Below, piece after piece: positions 35,127-45,100 of a stretch of DNA of 64,000 nucleotides. A program made the translations under genes and the position numbers. A model generated the notes under the pieces. That model was not told the DNA's origin, did no database searches, and saw nothing but the letters and a program-made list of their open reading frames with translations. Numbering within the stretch: position 1 is the stretch's first letter; the number at the start of each line of letters is the position of its first letter. Location of the stretch: contig JAKQPS010000176.1 of the NCBI GenBank assembly GCA_029564595.1, positions 78,813 through 142,812 on the forward strand, written 5' to 3'. This DNA comes from a bacterium (GTDB lineage: Bacteria; UBP15; UBA6099).

Positions 35127-36188
35127 CTATCTCGCCGCGAGAAGCGCCTTTGCCTCTTCGGCGGCAGGCCCCTGCCCTTTTGCCGCTCGCACCACCCATT
35201 CGAGGTACGCCTTTTCAGACGCCGGGCTGCGGAGCGCCCCGCCCAATATCTTCGCCGACTGCAATCCCGCCCGGTGCGCCTCCGGCGTCTCAGGAAAAAA
35301 CTCCATCAGACGCCTGTACGCCTCCACCGCCATCGCGTACTCCTTCGCCGCGTGTATCGCCCCGGCAACCCGCAATTGCGCGCTAGGCTCGAACATCGCG
35401 TCCGGCGCTTGGTCCATCAGCCCGCGGTACAACTCCGGAATCGAGCCGAACTGCTTCTTTTCATACGCCGCCTCCAGCCTCCCCAGAAACGCCTCCTGCG
35501 GCCCCAGCAGCGCCGCCTGCCCCCTCTTCACCGCGTCGAAGTTCGGCACTATCACCGCCCTCGTCGCCGTCAGCAAATACACCACTCCCGCCCCGAACGC
35601 GAACCCTCCCACGTGCGCCATGTACGCAACATTCGAATACTCCATCATCCTCATGGACACGAACTGCATAACCATGTACAAACCTAGAAAAAACCACGCC
35701 GGTATCGGAAAAAACGGAACCGGAAAAATCAGCAGCAGGAAAAAAGTCTTCACCTTTGAACGCGGAAACAGAACGAAGTAGCCGCCCATCACCGCCGATA
35801 TCGCGCCCGACGCCCCCACAAGCGACACCGACGGCGCGCCCGCCAAATCCTGCGCCAGCTTGAACGCCAGCGTCGCCACTATCCCCCCCGCCAGATAGAA
35901 CGCCACAAAACCCGGACGCCCCATCATGTCCTCTATGTTCGCCCCGAACAGCCACAAAAACCACATATTGCCGATCAGGTGCATCCAGCCACCGTGCATG
36001 AACTCGCTCGCCAGCAGCGTCGTCAACCTCACCTCGTCCGTTTTAAACGCCATCTGATCGTGAAAATGTATAATGTCCCCGCCGTGAACCGCCCCGAAGT
36101 GGATGGCAACATTCGCCGCTATCAGGCAAAACAACATGAACGGCAACCGCCGCGTCGGATTCGTCACCGCGTACGGTATCGGAAACAT
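35127..36188 (-). CDS. Rhomboid-family intramembrane serine protease with C-terminal TPR-like region
   Basis: The 353-residue protein has six to seven membrane segments in residues about 15-225. They include the rhomboid H-G-G-W-M-H-L-I-G-N-M segment (oxyanion Asn about N74), the nucleophile in G-A-S127-G-A, and the catalytic His in A-H192-V-G-G. It should cleave transmembrane helices of unknown substrates. The C-terminal 130 residues are soluble, helical and TPR-like (A-M-A-V-E-A-Y-R-R-L-M-E-F-F-P). The start at 36188 follows GAGGAGGG; the longer frame to 36242 lacks a signal. It is divergent from iolB. Confidence 0.88.
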   Translation of the reverse strand: MFPIPYAVTNPTRRLPFMLFCLIAANVAIHFGAVHGGDIIHFHDQMAFKTDEVRLTTLLASEFMHGGWMHLIGNMWFLWLFGANIEDMMGRPGFVAFYLAGGIVATLAFKLAQDLAGAPSVSLVGASGAISAVMGGYFVLFPRSKVKTFFLLLIFPVPFFPIPAWFFLGLYMVMQFVSMRMMEYSNVAYMAHVGGFAFGAGVVYLLTATRAVIVPNFDAVKRGQAALLGPQEAFLGRLEAAYEKKQFGSIPELYRGLMDQAPDAMFEPSAQLRVAGAIHAAKEYAMAVEAYRRLMEFFPETPEAHRAGLQSAKILGGALRSPASEKAYLEWVVRAAKGQGPAAEEAKALLAAR

Positions 36189-36309
36189 CCGCCCTCCTCT
36201 TATCCCGCTTCCACTCCCGGCGCAACCCCTCTTGCGCAACATCGCCGGATGCCACGATTATACCATATCCCCCGCGCGCCGAATCCTCCCCCTGAAAACA
36301 CGTTTGCGC

Positions 36310-36315
36310 TATAAT
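36310..36315 (+). promoter_or_regulatory. Candidate -10 element for iolB
   Basis: A consensus TATAAT lies 42 bases before the iolB start. No good -35 is seen at the expected spacing. Confidence 0.45.
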
Positions 36316-36357
36316 ATCCCAAACGACGGGACACGTTCCCCGCCGGAGGAACTCATC

Positions 36358-37155
36358 ATGAGCATGCTCATCAAACACAAACCCTTTAAAGGCCGCGCCG
36401 AAATCGTCAAACCCGGACTCGACGGCCTCAAACTCATCTCTTTCGACCTTCTCTTCCTTGAAAAAGGAATGTCGCACACCGAGGACACCGGGACACGCGA
36501 AGTTTGCGCGGTCATACTCGGCGGACAATGCGACCTCGCCGCCGGCGGACGCGAGTGGAAACGCGCAGGCTCCCGCCCCGACGTCTTCAGCGGCCCCGCC
36601 GCGTCCCTCTTCATCCCGGCGGGCAACACCTTCTCCGTCTCCGCCTCCGGCGGCTCCCCCGTCGAGATCGCCCTGCTCCGCTGCGAAGGCGGCGCGTCCG
36701 GCGACCCCCTCTTCATCCCGCCGGAGCGCGTCAAACAAAACGACCGGGGCAAAGGCAACTGGCTTCGCCGCGTCCACGACATCGTCGACCGCGACATCCC
36801 TGCCTCCCGCATGCTCGTCGGCGAAACCCACAGCCCCGCAGGCAACTGGTCCAGCGCTCCCCCTCACTGCCATGACATCGACAACCCGCCCTTCGAGTCC
36901 GACCACGAGGAAATCTATTTCTTCAAATGCCATCCCTCTCAGGGCTTCCAACTCATCCGTCTGTACACCGACGACCGCTCCCTCGACGTCGCCCATGTCG
37001 TCGAAAACAACGACACCGTCGTCATCGACCGGGGATACCATCCCGTCGCCGCCGGACCCGGCTACAAAGGATACTACCTCTGGATACTCGCCGGTAAAAG
37101 CCGTGAAATCCTGATGCGCGACGACCCTTGCCACAAATGGCTAAAGGAATGTTAG
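36358..37155 (+). CDS. iolB: 5-deoxy-glucuronate isomerase (IolB family)
   Basis: The 265-residue bicupin matches IolB in its signature stretch R-V-H-D-I-V, then M-L-V-G-E-T-H-S-P-A-G-N-W-S-S, then P-P-H-C-H-D. The E-E-I-Y-F-F-K segment and the G-Y-H-P-V-A-A-G-P-G-Y metal-binding strand follow. In myo-inositol catabolism IolB converts 5-deoxy-D-glucuronate to 2-deoxy-5-keto-D-gluconate. No other iol gene is in the window, so it is either an isolated pathway gene or used for another uronate-like sugar. The start ATG follows CCGGAGGA. The exported nitroreductase-like gene starts 59 bp downstream and may share its transcript. Confidence 0.88.
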   Translation: MSMLIKHKPFKGRAEIVKPGLDGLKLISFDLLFLEKGMSHTEDTGTREVCAVILGGQCDLAAGGREWKRAGSRPDVFSGPAASLFIPAGNTFSVSASGGSPVEIALLRCEGGASGDPLFIPPERVKQNDRGKGNWLRRVHDIVDRDIPASRMLVGETHSPAGNWSSAPPHCHDIDNPPFESDHEEIYFFKCHPSQGFQLIRLYTDDRSLDVAHVVENNDTVVIDRGYHPVAAGPGYKGYYLWILAGKSREILMRDDPCHKWLKEC

Positions 37156-37214
37156 CCCGCTTTTTTCACCAATGCTTTGCCGCAATATTTAAGGATAAAA
37201 AGGAGACGCCCATA

Positions 37215-37904
37215 ATGAACACGAATCAGCCGGTGAAATATACCTCTTCCGCAATCAATAAAAAATGCCTCGCCGCCGTTCTGGCTGTGGCCCTGCTGCT
37301 AACCGCTGCCTCGCTCTCCGCCACGGCGGAAAACGTCAAACTGCCGCCCCCGCAGACAGACGGTGGAATCCCCCTTATGCAAGCCCTCAAACTAAGGAGC
37401 ACCGCCCGCGCGTTCAGCCCAAAAGAACTCCCCGTTCAAACACTCTCAAACCTCCTTTGGGCCGCTTTCGGCGTCAACCGCCCCGACAGCGGCAAACGCA
37501 CCGCCCCCTCCGCCATGAACTGGCAGGAAATCGACATCTACGTCGCCCTCCCCGCAGGCCTCTACCTCTACGCCGCTGAAACCCATTCCCTCGCGCCCGT
37601 CCTCGATGAAGACGTCCGCGCCGCCACAGGCATGCAGCAGATGGCCAAAGACGCCCCGGTCAACCTCGTCTTCGTCGCCGACTTTGCCAAAATGAAACAG
37701 GGAACCAAAGACGACAAAATCCTTTACTCCGCCGCAGACACCGGCTTCATCAGCCAGAACGTCTACCTGTTCTGCGCCTCCGAAGGACTTTCCACATTCG
37801 TCAGAGGTTTCGTCGACAAACCCGCGCTCTCAAAAACAATGCGCCTCCGCAAAGACCAGAAAATCATACTCGCCCAATCCGTCGGCTTCCCAGATGAGGA
37901 ATAA
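37215..37904 (+). CDS. Exported SagB/nitroreductase-like flavoprotein
   Basis: The 229-residue protein has a signal peptide (hydrophobic run about 20-38, cleavage near ATA-EN). A nitroreductase fold of the SagB-type dehydrogenase branch follows: A-L-K-L-R-S-T-A-R-A-F at its start, L-S-N-L-L-W-A-A-F-G-V-N-R, an R-T-A-P-S-A-M-N-W-Q-E flavin-binding segment and a D-T-G-F-I-S-Q-N-V-Y-L helix. Members bind FMN and reduce or oxidise small substrates. Export to the periplasm is a recurring feature of this subgroup, but its physiological substrate is not known. ATG 37215 follows AAGGAG; the longer upstream frame from 37128 overlaps iolB. Confidence 0.8.
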   Translation: MNTNQPVKYTSSAINKKCLAAVLAVALLLTAASLSATAENVKLPPPQTDGGIPLMQALKLRSTARAFSPKELPVQTLSNLLWAAFGVNRPDSGKRTAPSAMNWQEIDIYVALPAGLYLYAAETHSLAPVLDEDVRAATGMQQMAKDAPVNLVFVADFAKMKQGTKDDKILYSAADTGFISQNVYLFCASEGLSTFVRGFVDKPALSKTMRLRKDQKIILAQSVGFPDEE

Positions 37905-37970
37905 ACCCGAAAAACCGTTTTGAAACAGTTTTCACCGGGTCGCGATTTATTGAATAGAATATAAGTAGCT

Positions 37971-38185
37971 GGGTGCCACCCCCAAACTCGTTTGGGGGTG
38001 TTGTCAAAATAGCGCACATAACGAAAAAACATCCCCGTGCGACAAGAACAACACCGTTGTGAGCATTATCGAAATACGGTGAAAGGCAACGCGTCTTTTG
38101 CGGATGCCTGTTCCCTCATTAAAGGATAAGCAACATTATTATGGCAATGATAAAACACCCCCAAACAAGTTTGGGGGTGGCACCC
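37971..38185. repeat. 215-bp inverted-repeat element (REP/BIME-like)
   Basis: The 30-bp ends (37971-38000 and 38156-38185) are inverted copies with one mismatch. Each end is itself a palindrome of the form CACCCCCAAAC/GTTTGGGGGTG preceded by GGGTGC. The interior has no long reading frame. The layout resembles paired REP palindromes mobilised in trans by Y1 (RAYT) transposases; none is encoded here. The rest of the 37905-38355 gap shows nothing else that I can identify. Confidence 0.8.
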
Positions 38186-38355
38186 GGAATTGGTTATGTC
38201 AGAGCGCCGGATTCTTCAATACAGTTATTTAAATTCATCTGCGCCCATAATCATATTCATGACTTATACCAAACAATATGATGCGAGAAGATTGGCAAAT
38301 GAGGTTTGGGGAAAGAACCCTCTTAAAAGGCTTTTCGCCAACCGCCGCAGGCGGT

Positions 38356-39402
38356 TTACAGCAGGGAGTCCATGTGTTCGGCGACGCCGAAGACGTCTTT
38401 GACGGGGTGTTTCTCGCCGGAGTCGTCCACGAGGAACCCGTTGAAGAGTCCGAGCGGTTGCCGGTAGTGGGTCTTGAAGACGCCGAGGTTGAGGTCTTCC
38501 ACCTTAAGCCCCTGCGGCGCGAAATCGAGTTCGACCCGTCCGTCGTGGTCGCTGATGCGCCACGGCTTTTTCGTGTCGGCTTCGTCGAACTCGAACTTGA
38601 TCGGCCCCAGCAGAGAGATTTCCGGGCCGTGCCAGATTGCGCACTCGTTCCACGAGCGCTGGTCTTCGATAAGGTTGTCCGTAAGGTTCGCCCCTATCAC
38701 CCGCCCTTTCGAGTCGAACGCGGCGAAGTTCGCCCACTTCCACCAGAACCGGCGCGGGTAGTACGCCTTATGCACGTCGATGAGGGCGATGTCCCGCGCG
38801 GGGTCCAGCCTGACGCTCTCCCCGCCGACTTTCAACTCTCCCTCCGCCGGGCACACCACCTTGTGCGAATACATCGCGCTCGCGGCTCCGAGCGGCAGGC
38901 TGACTATGAGCGGCTGCACTTTCGAGAGGTCTTCCAGCGCGCGGAACCGCCCGGACAGAGCCGGGATTCCTTTCGACGCGGCTATATCCGCCCGTATCTC
39001 GTGCCGCCCCTTGTCTATGTGGTTTTCATATTCGAGCTTGTATCCGGGGAGTTTCGCGCTTGAGCGTCCGTCGAAGAGCGACTCCGCCACCTTTGCCGCG
39101 CCCGGGGGCAGCATCCTGCGCTGCTCATGCAGTTTCCCCGTACGGCGGTCGTACGCGAAGAAAAACGTTTTCGCCGTTATCCCCGCGTCGAAGATAACCG
39201 TGCCGAAATAGAAGTCGGGATGAATGACGGCGTAGTGCTGCCAGTCCTTGAGCCGGAGCCGCCTGAGAGCGCGGGGCGCGGCCCCGCCCATCAGCGGGTC
39301 GGCGTCCAGCATGTTCAGATTGCGAAACGGCGACTTGAACACGCCGAGGTTGAACTTGCCGTTTTCCACTATCCTGTCGGGCGTTTCCAGCAGTCTTCTC
39401 AT
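38356..39402 (-). CDS. DUF2804 family protein
   Basis: The 348-residue protein matches what I know of DUF2804: L-K-D-W-Q-H-Y-A-V near residue 50, Y-S-H-K in the middle, then Y-Y-P-R-R-F-W-W-K-W-A-N-F and the I-G-A-N-L-T-D segment. The fold is beta-rich, related to lipocalin-like hydroxyneurosporene-synthase folds. No enzymatic role is established. It is cytoplasmic, with GGGGAGG before the ATG, and monocistronic. The neighbouring amidohydrolase is divergent, with 211 bp between them showing no other feature. Confidence 0.75.
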   Translation of the reverse strand: MRRLLETPDRIVENGKFNLGVFKSPFRNLNMLDADPLMGGAAPRALRRLRLKDWQHYAVIHPDFYFGTVIFDAGITAKTFFFAYDRRTGKLHEQRRMLPPGAAKVAESLFDGRSSAKLPGYKLEYENHIDKGRHEIRADIAASKGIPALSGRFRALEDLSKVQPLIVSLPLGAASAMYSHKVVCPAEGELKVGGESVRLDPARDIALIDVHKAYYPRRFWWKWANFAAFDSKGRVIGANLTDNLIEDQRSWNECAIWHGPEISLLGPIKFEFDEADTKKPWRISDHDGRVELDFAPQGLKVEDLNLGVFKTHYRQPLGLFNGFLVDDSGEKHPVKDVFGVAEHMDSLL

Positions 39403-39613
39403 ATCAGCCTCCCCGGCCCGCCGGGCCGCGCGCGGGCGTCCGGCTTGGCGCCGGATAACAATTTAACCCTGCCCCGCTACGGCGTGTCAAGCTTCGAGGC
39501 GGAACGCGGCGCTCGCCCCGATTAAAAAAAACACTGGTCATTTCCCCCCGGCGCGGCCACAATATCCCAAACGGGGCGAACCCGCGCCGCGCGCGCCCCC
39601 TGCGGAGATTCGC

Positions 39614-40663
39614 ATGTTCACTCACAAATTCAAAGACTGCCGCTCGCTGTCCGAACTGCCGTGGTTCAAAATAAACGACGCCGGACGACTCGTTCTCGCC
39701 GAACCGGAAAAGGTCGGCCCGATAATCGACTTCCATTCCCACCTCGGGTTCGCCATCTTCTTCTCCCCCCCGCTCGACCTGCGCAGGCGCGCGCCGGAAA
39801 CGCTCCACAACTTCCCCATGTGCGGCGTCGAAGTGGACCTCGACCTCGAATCCGGCCTCAACCTCGAACTCAACCAGCCCGGCCGCGTCGTCAAACAGTA
39901 CATCCAGTCCATGTTCACCAACAAAGGCGACCAAGCCACCCACACCGTCCCCAATATTAAGGAAGAAATGGCTGACATGAACATCGAGCGCGCCATCGTC
40001 ATGGCCATTGATTTCCCGTTCGGCGCCCAGAACTCCGAAGCCTACCTCGACGCCATGCGCGGAGAAGACAGCCTAGTTCCGTTCGTCGCCGTCAACCCCC
40101 TGCGCCCCGGATGGGAAGAGCGCATGGACCGCCACATCGCCAACGGCGCGCGCGGCCTCAAAGTCCATCCCTACTCCGAATTCATGACAAGCGACCACCC
40201 GTTTGTCATCAGGATGCTCCGCCGCTGGGAACGCTCCGGTCTGCCCGTCCTCTTCCACACCGCCTTCAACAGCATCGCCCCCGGATTCCTCCAACTCCTC
40301 GCGCGCATGGAAACCTACGAAAAAGCCCTCCGCAGATTCCCTAACATAAAATTCGTCCTCGGCCACGCCGGCATGGACTTCTTCGAGAAAGCCATCGAAT
40401 ACGCCCATAAATACGACAACGTGTATCTGGAAATCGACGGCCAGCCCCCCGCCAACCTCGAACGCATCTGCGACAGCGTTGACCACAGCCGCCTGCTGTT
40501 CGGCACGGACTGGCCGTTCTTCCCGATGGCCCTCGCCCTTGCCAAAGTCTTCATCGGCGTCCGCGGAGACGAAACGCTTACCCGCAAACTGCTCTACGAC
40601 AACGCCGCCGAACTCCTCGGCTCCGCGCAACCCGCCTCGGCCTCCGCCTCCGCCTCGGCATGA
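39614..40663 (+). CDS. Amidohydrolase-2-family metal-dependent hydrolase
   Basis: The 349-residue protein has the TIM-barrel amidohydrolase set: D-F-H41-S-H43 as the first metal motif, G-L-K-V-H-P-Y, L-F-H-T-A-F, G-H-A-G and the catalytic Asp in F-G-T-D-W-P. Members of this branch act as hydrolases or decarboxylases on ring or amide substrates. The C terminus ends in a short (Ala-Ser) repeat, A-S-A-S-A-S-A, of low complexity. The acyltransferase gene overlaps its stop by four bases (ATGA), which suggests a two-step modification or a shared transcript only. Substrate unknown. Confidence 0.82.
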   Translation: MFTHKFKDCRSLSELPWFKINDAGRLVLAEPEKVGPIIDFHSHLGFAIFFSPPLDLRRRAPETLHNFPMCGVEVDLDLESGLNLELNQPGRVVKQYIQSMFTNKGDQATHTVPNIKEEMADMNIERAIVMAIDFPFGAQNSEAYLDAMRGEDSLVPFVAVNPLRPGWEERMDRHIANGARGLKVHPYSEFMTSDHPFVIRMLRRWERSGLPVLFHTAFNSIAPGFLQLLARMETYEKALRRFPNIKFVLGHAGMDFFEKAIEYAHKYDNVYLEIDGQPPANLERICDSVDHSRLLFGTDWPFFPMALALAKVFIGVRGDETLTRKLLYDNAAELLGSAQPASASASASA

Positions 40664-41727
40664 CGGCGCTCCGGGAGGCCCTTGTGGCGGACCGCGATAG
40701 ACTCAACAACATCGTCGCTCTTTCTTCCTTCGGCATATTTCTCGTCGTTTTCGGACACTCCTACGCAAACCTGACTCTCAAAGACGATTCTTTTATGCTC
40801 TTCATGTATTCCCTGCGAAGCGTTATCTACAGTTTCCACATGCCCCTGTTCATCTTCATATCGGGATATCTTTTTCTCCACACGACAAACCGCGCCGGGA
40901 GCCTCCCTTTCGCCGGTTTCGTCAAAAAAAAATTCGTCAGGCTTCTCGTTCCATATCTGATTCTCAGTCCGCTGGCGTTCGCAGAGAAATCCTTTTTCGC
41001 TCAGTTCGCGTGGAAACACACCGAGGTTAGCTTCAGAACATTCTTTCGAGGCGTCATATACCCCCTCTCCAACATGAACACTTTCTTCTGGTTCCTGCCG
41101 ACATTGTTCGCGATATTCCTTTTCGCTCCGCTGATGCGCAAGGCCCTTTCGAAAAAAGGAAACGCTCCGCTAATCATCCTCATAACGGCAGCCCTCGCCT
41201 CTCTGAACATCTTCCTCCCATTTGCCGACGTTCAGATATTGAACATCGCCGGAATCGCCCGGCTGTCCGTCTATTTCTGGCTCGGCTGCCTTTTCTACTC
41301 CTGCGTTCCGCCGACAATGCCGTCCGCCGCGCGCCTCGCCGCCTTCTCGCTTTCTCTCTGCGCGTTCATCTTTCTGAACGTCATAATCAGCGCCTCCGGC
41401 AAAACCCCTCTCCTCTCTTTCCTCGCCGCCGCCTGCGGCATTCAGGCCTCTTTTTTTCTTTTCAGCATATTCCCCTCCCGGCTGCATTCCATTTTCGCGC
41501 CCATCAACGGTTATTCATATCAAATCTATCTGCTGTCATGGTTTTTTCAGACCGCCGTCCGCGTCGCGGCTTATGTGATTCTTAAAATGAACATTCACGC
41601 CGTTTTCGCGCTGATGCTTGTCTCCGGATTGGCAGGCCCCGTCCTGACGGCGAAAGCCGTTGAAAGATTCCTGCCGAAAACAGGTTTCGTCATCGGCTTG
41701 CAAACCCCGCCTGCGGACAAATATTAG
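40660..41727 (+). CDS. Acyltransferase-3 family membrane protein
   Basis: The 355-residue protein is predicted to have about ten membrane helices. It opens with R-L-N-N-I-V-A-L-S-S-F-G-I-F-L-V-V-F-G-H, where the His near residue 33 matches the catalytic His of OafA/NodX-type acyltransferases, and continues Y-S-F-H-M-P-L-F-I-F-I-S-G. Such proteins transfer acetyl or other acyl groups to sugars of surface glycans. It is translationally coupled to the upstream amidohydrolase gene (4-base overlap). A MITE-like repeat lies 56 bp downstream. Confidence 0.85.
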   Translation: MTALREALVADRDRLNNIVALSSFGIFLVVFGHSYANLTLKDDSFMLFMYSLRSVIYSFHMPLFIFISGYLFLHTTNRAGSLPFAGFVKKKFVRLLVPYLILSPLAFAEKSFFAQFAWKHTEVSFRTFFRGVIYPLSNMNTFFWFLPTLFAIFLFAPLMRKALSKKGNAPLIILITAALASLNIFLPFADVQILNIAGIARLSVYFWLGCLFYSCVPPTMPSAARLAAFSLSLCAFIFLNVIISASGKTPLLSFLAAACGIQASFFLFSIFPSRLHSIFAPINGYSYQIYLLSWFFQTAVRVAAYVILKMNIHAVFALMLVSGLAGPVLTAKAVERFLPKTGFVIGLQTPPADKY

Positions 41728-41782
41728 AACCGCGCCCCTCGCCCGCGCGTCTCTAGCCACCCGTATTCTGATATCGCGTTTG

Positions 41783-42007
41783 AACCCGAATCAGTCATTA
41801 GGATTCGGGAGCGATTATTCAGAGCGGATGAAATGCGAGGCGCAAGACGCGTTTTTGAAGTAGGGGCGGGGTTGCCCCGCCCCAAATTGTCGTAGTTATT
41901 GGGCGCGGAAACCGCGCCCCTACAGAACAAAAAAAAGTGGCGGCAACGAAGCAGTTCGCCGCTATGAAAATCGCCCCGGTTCGTCGGCTCTATCGACGAA
42001 TCCGGGT
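41783..42007. repeat. MITE-like dispersed repeat, copy 2 of 3
   Basis: Same element and orientation as at 7038-7260 and 59150-59376, with the terminal inverted repeats and both internal GC hairpins preserved. It occupies most of the gap between the acyltransferase gene and the large TPR gene; the remaining 120 bases show nothing else. Confidence 0.85.
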
Positions 42008-42126
42008 ATATTGCGCGTCGGTGTTGCTTCTGCGAAATGGATTTTTAGAAAACCACAATGCGAAACAGGACACCCGCTCTATTCCTTAAAGCGGGCGCCG
42101 GGCGGGCAATGCGGATTCCGGGGGGG

Positions 42127-45100
42127 TTATCTGCGGTAGTCGGCGCCGCGTTTGAATTCCCGGTCTATGTATTTTACGACGTCCTGTCTGGCGGGATATC
42201 TGACGAGGTTGTAGTGATCCATGATGACATTGGCGACGCCTGCGCAGTAGTCGTCGAAGGCGGAGAGCTTGATCTGCGCGGCTTCGCGGTATGGCGTAGC
42301 GGCGGCGATTCCGTCCGCGCGCGCCGCGCCTTTCATCTCGCCGTCGTACAGCGGCAGGCCGGTCTCGACCAGCATAATCTTCGTCTGGACGGCCTGCGAG
42401 CCTTCGACCAAGCTGACTTTCTTGAGGCCCATGTATTTCGATTCCTTGACGTCCGTCAACTGCTGTCTGCCGAGGTTCCCCACGTAAACGATGTCCGCCG
42501 GATATTTGGCGAGCATTTTTTTGATGAACTGCTCGGAGCTTCTCTCCTTGTACGGGACGCGGGAAAGGTCTTCTTCGGGGACGACGACTCTGAAGTAGCC
42601 GGTCTCTCTGAGGGAGGCGGCTATCTTGTCGGTGTGGACGTCTGCGGGAGCGGGGTTCCATCTTTCTGTTCCGCGCGGGTTCTCGAACGGCAGCGCGAGG
42701 ATGGTTTTCTTGTGATAGACGGATTTGAAGACTTCGTAGAAATCGAGGACTACGAGGGGGGCGAGGCTTTTGAGCGGAACTTCACTGTCGGCTTCGGAGA
42801 GGCGCGCGTAGGGGATGTATTCCGAGGCGACGGCTATCTTGACGGGATTGAAGGGGATGCCGGATTTCTGGACGATGTAGCTGAAGTTGGAGGCTAGCGT
42901 GTCGTTGCGCGGGTCGAGTTCGAGGGCGCGGTAAGCGCGCTCCTGCGCTCCTTCGATGTCTCCCGAGCGGAACATGCAGAGGGCGGCGTTGTTCAGAGGG
43001 CCGGACCTCGGACATCCGCGAGACACCGCCGCTTCGAGCAGTCCTGCGGCTTCGTCGCATTTGCCCGCGAACACCAGCATGGATGCCAGATTCGCCGCCG
43101 CGCATCCGTCGTTTTCGTCAGCTTTAACAGCGGCGTTGAAGTCTTCCACGGCCAGTTCAGGCCTGTTGAGTTTCAGGTTGACATATCCGAGGCTGTTGCG
43201 GGCGACGGAGTGAGCGGGAGATTTTTCAAGGGCCGACCTGAAAATGACGGCGGCCTCGTGAATCCTGCCACGCTCGGCGGCGACCAGCCCGGACACCGTC
43301 AGGTAGTCGGGGTCGGCGGGATGTATCTCAAGCGCTCTCTTGATGTCCGTGTCCGCTTTCTCTATGTCTTTGACGCTTAGGTTGTATCTTGCCGCGCGGT
43401 AGTATTCGGCGGCGCGCTCTTCGGCGGTCATCTCGAATTCTTTAAGTTTCTGTTCCTCGCGCTCTTCGCCGGAGAGAGTTCCTCTTGCGCGGGGGGCGCG
43501 CTCGTATTCGGGTTGTTTTTCCGGTTCGACGGCCTTCGCCGCCGCCGCCGGGACAGGCTCGGATATTTTCTTTTCCGCAACCTGAGCGGGCGCGGGCTGC
43601 GCTTCTTCTTCGGTCGCCGGCCTCCTCTGCCTTAAAACAGGTTTGTCCTCTTCCGGTTCCGCCGCAACGACGACCGTCGCCGGAGCAGGCGCAGGCGCAG
43701 GCTCGACTGCAGGAGCGGGGGCCGGGGCGGGTTTCGTTTCAACTACAGGCGTCGGCGCGGGGGCGGGAGATGGTTTAGCTTCAACCACGGGAGCCGGAGC
43801 GGGTTCAGGTTGTTTTTCGACAACTCTCGCGGGCGCGGCCGGGGCGACAACAGGTTCGGGCTTTTTCTCCTCTGCGACCACAGGCGCGGGCGCGGGAGCA
43901 GGAGCAGGTTCCGGCTTTTTCTCTTCAACGACAGGAGCAGGCGCAGGCGCAGGCTCGACTGCAGGAGCGGGGGCCGGGGCGGGTTTCGTTTCAACCACAG
44001 GCGCGGGCGCGGGAGTCGGTTCCGGAGCGGGTTGTTTTGCGACAACGACCTTCGCGGGGCCGCCCTGACGCGCGGGCGCGGGCGCGGGTTTTTTCTCTTC
44101 GACCGCCGGGGCGGGCGCGGGCGCGGCGGCGGCGACTGCCGCCGGGGCGGCGGGCGCGGGAGCAGGCTCAGGTTTTTTCTCTTCCGCTACTGCGGGAGCC
44201 GGAGCGGGTTTCGCTTCAGCCGCGGGCGCCGGGGCCGTTTCTGGAGCCGCCTTCTGCATCGGAGCGGGCGCGGGGGAAGCTTTTTCCGCCGCCTCGGCCT
44301 CCCCTTTAGGTTTCATGGCGACTTCTTTGGGCAGCCCTTTGAGCGGCCCTTCCCGGTGCGTCATCTGCTCGTGCCGTTCTTTTTCAGCTTTGATGAACTG
44401 ATAATTTTTCTTAAACTGAGGGTTCTGCGGGTCCCGTTTTATCACCTGCTCCATTTCGCGGATGGCGTCGTCGAACCTGCCGACTTTGTAGTAAGCGTAG
44501 GCGAGATTGTTTCTGGGGAGCGCGTAGTCGGGGGCGATTTTCACGGCCTGCTCGTGGAATTTCACGGCGGTGGCGAAGTCGCCTCTTTCGGTGTAGACGT
44601 TGCCGAGGTTGATGTGGGCGGTAAGCAATTCCGGGTCGAGTTCGAGAGCGCGGCGGAGTTCGATTTCCGCTTCCGCAAAGTTCCTGAGCAGGTAGTGGGT
44701 CTGTCCGATATTATTGTGAATGACGGATATGTCGGGACTTTCGGGCGGAGTAAGTTCGAGGGCTTTTCTGAAAGACTCGATGGATTTTGCATAGTCGTTT
44801 TTCGCGTTGTAGGCGACGCCGAGGCCGGAGTGGGCGGCGGCGAGGGTGGGGTCAAGCTCGACGGCGCGGGCAAGGGTGGCGACCGCGTCGTCGAATTTTC
44901 CCATGTCCAACTGGATGAGGCCCAATTCGTTTTTGAAGTAGGCGTTGGAGGGTTCGAGTTCGATGGCGCGGGAAATCTGTGCGGCGGCTTCGTCGAGCAG
45001 GCCGTCTTCGTGAAGTTCTACGCCGCGTTTAAATAAATCCGTAGCGGACTGGGCCGAGGCTCCGGCGGCGGACGCCAGAGAAAAAACGGCTGCGGCGAGC

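Noticed and set aside
41724-41930. Small leftward frame resembling one at 7021-7317
   Set aside because: Both are translations of the MITE-like repeat, which explains their similarity.
43810-45036. Rightward frame opposite the TPR gene with Gly/Arg repeats
   Set aside because: Mirror of the Pro/Ala linker code; low-complexity shadow.
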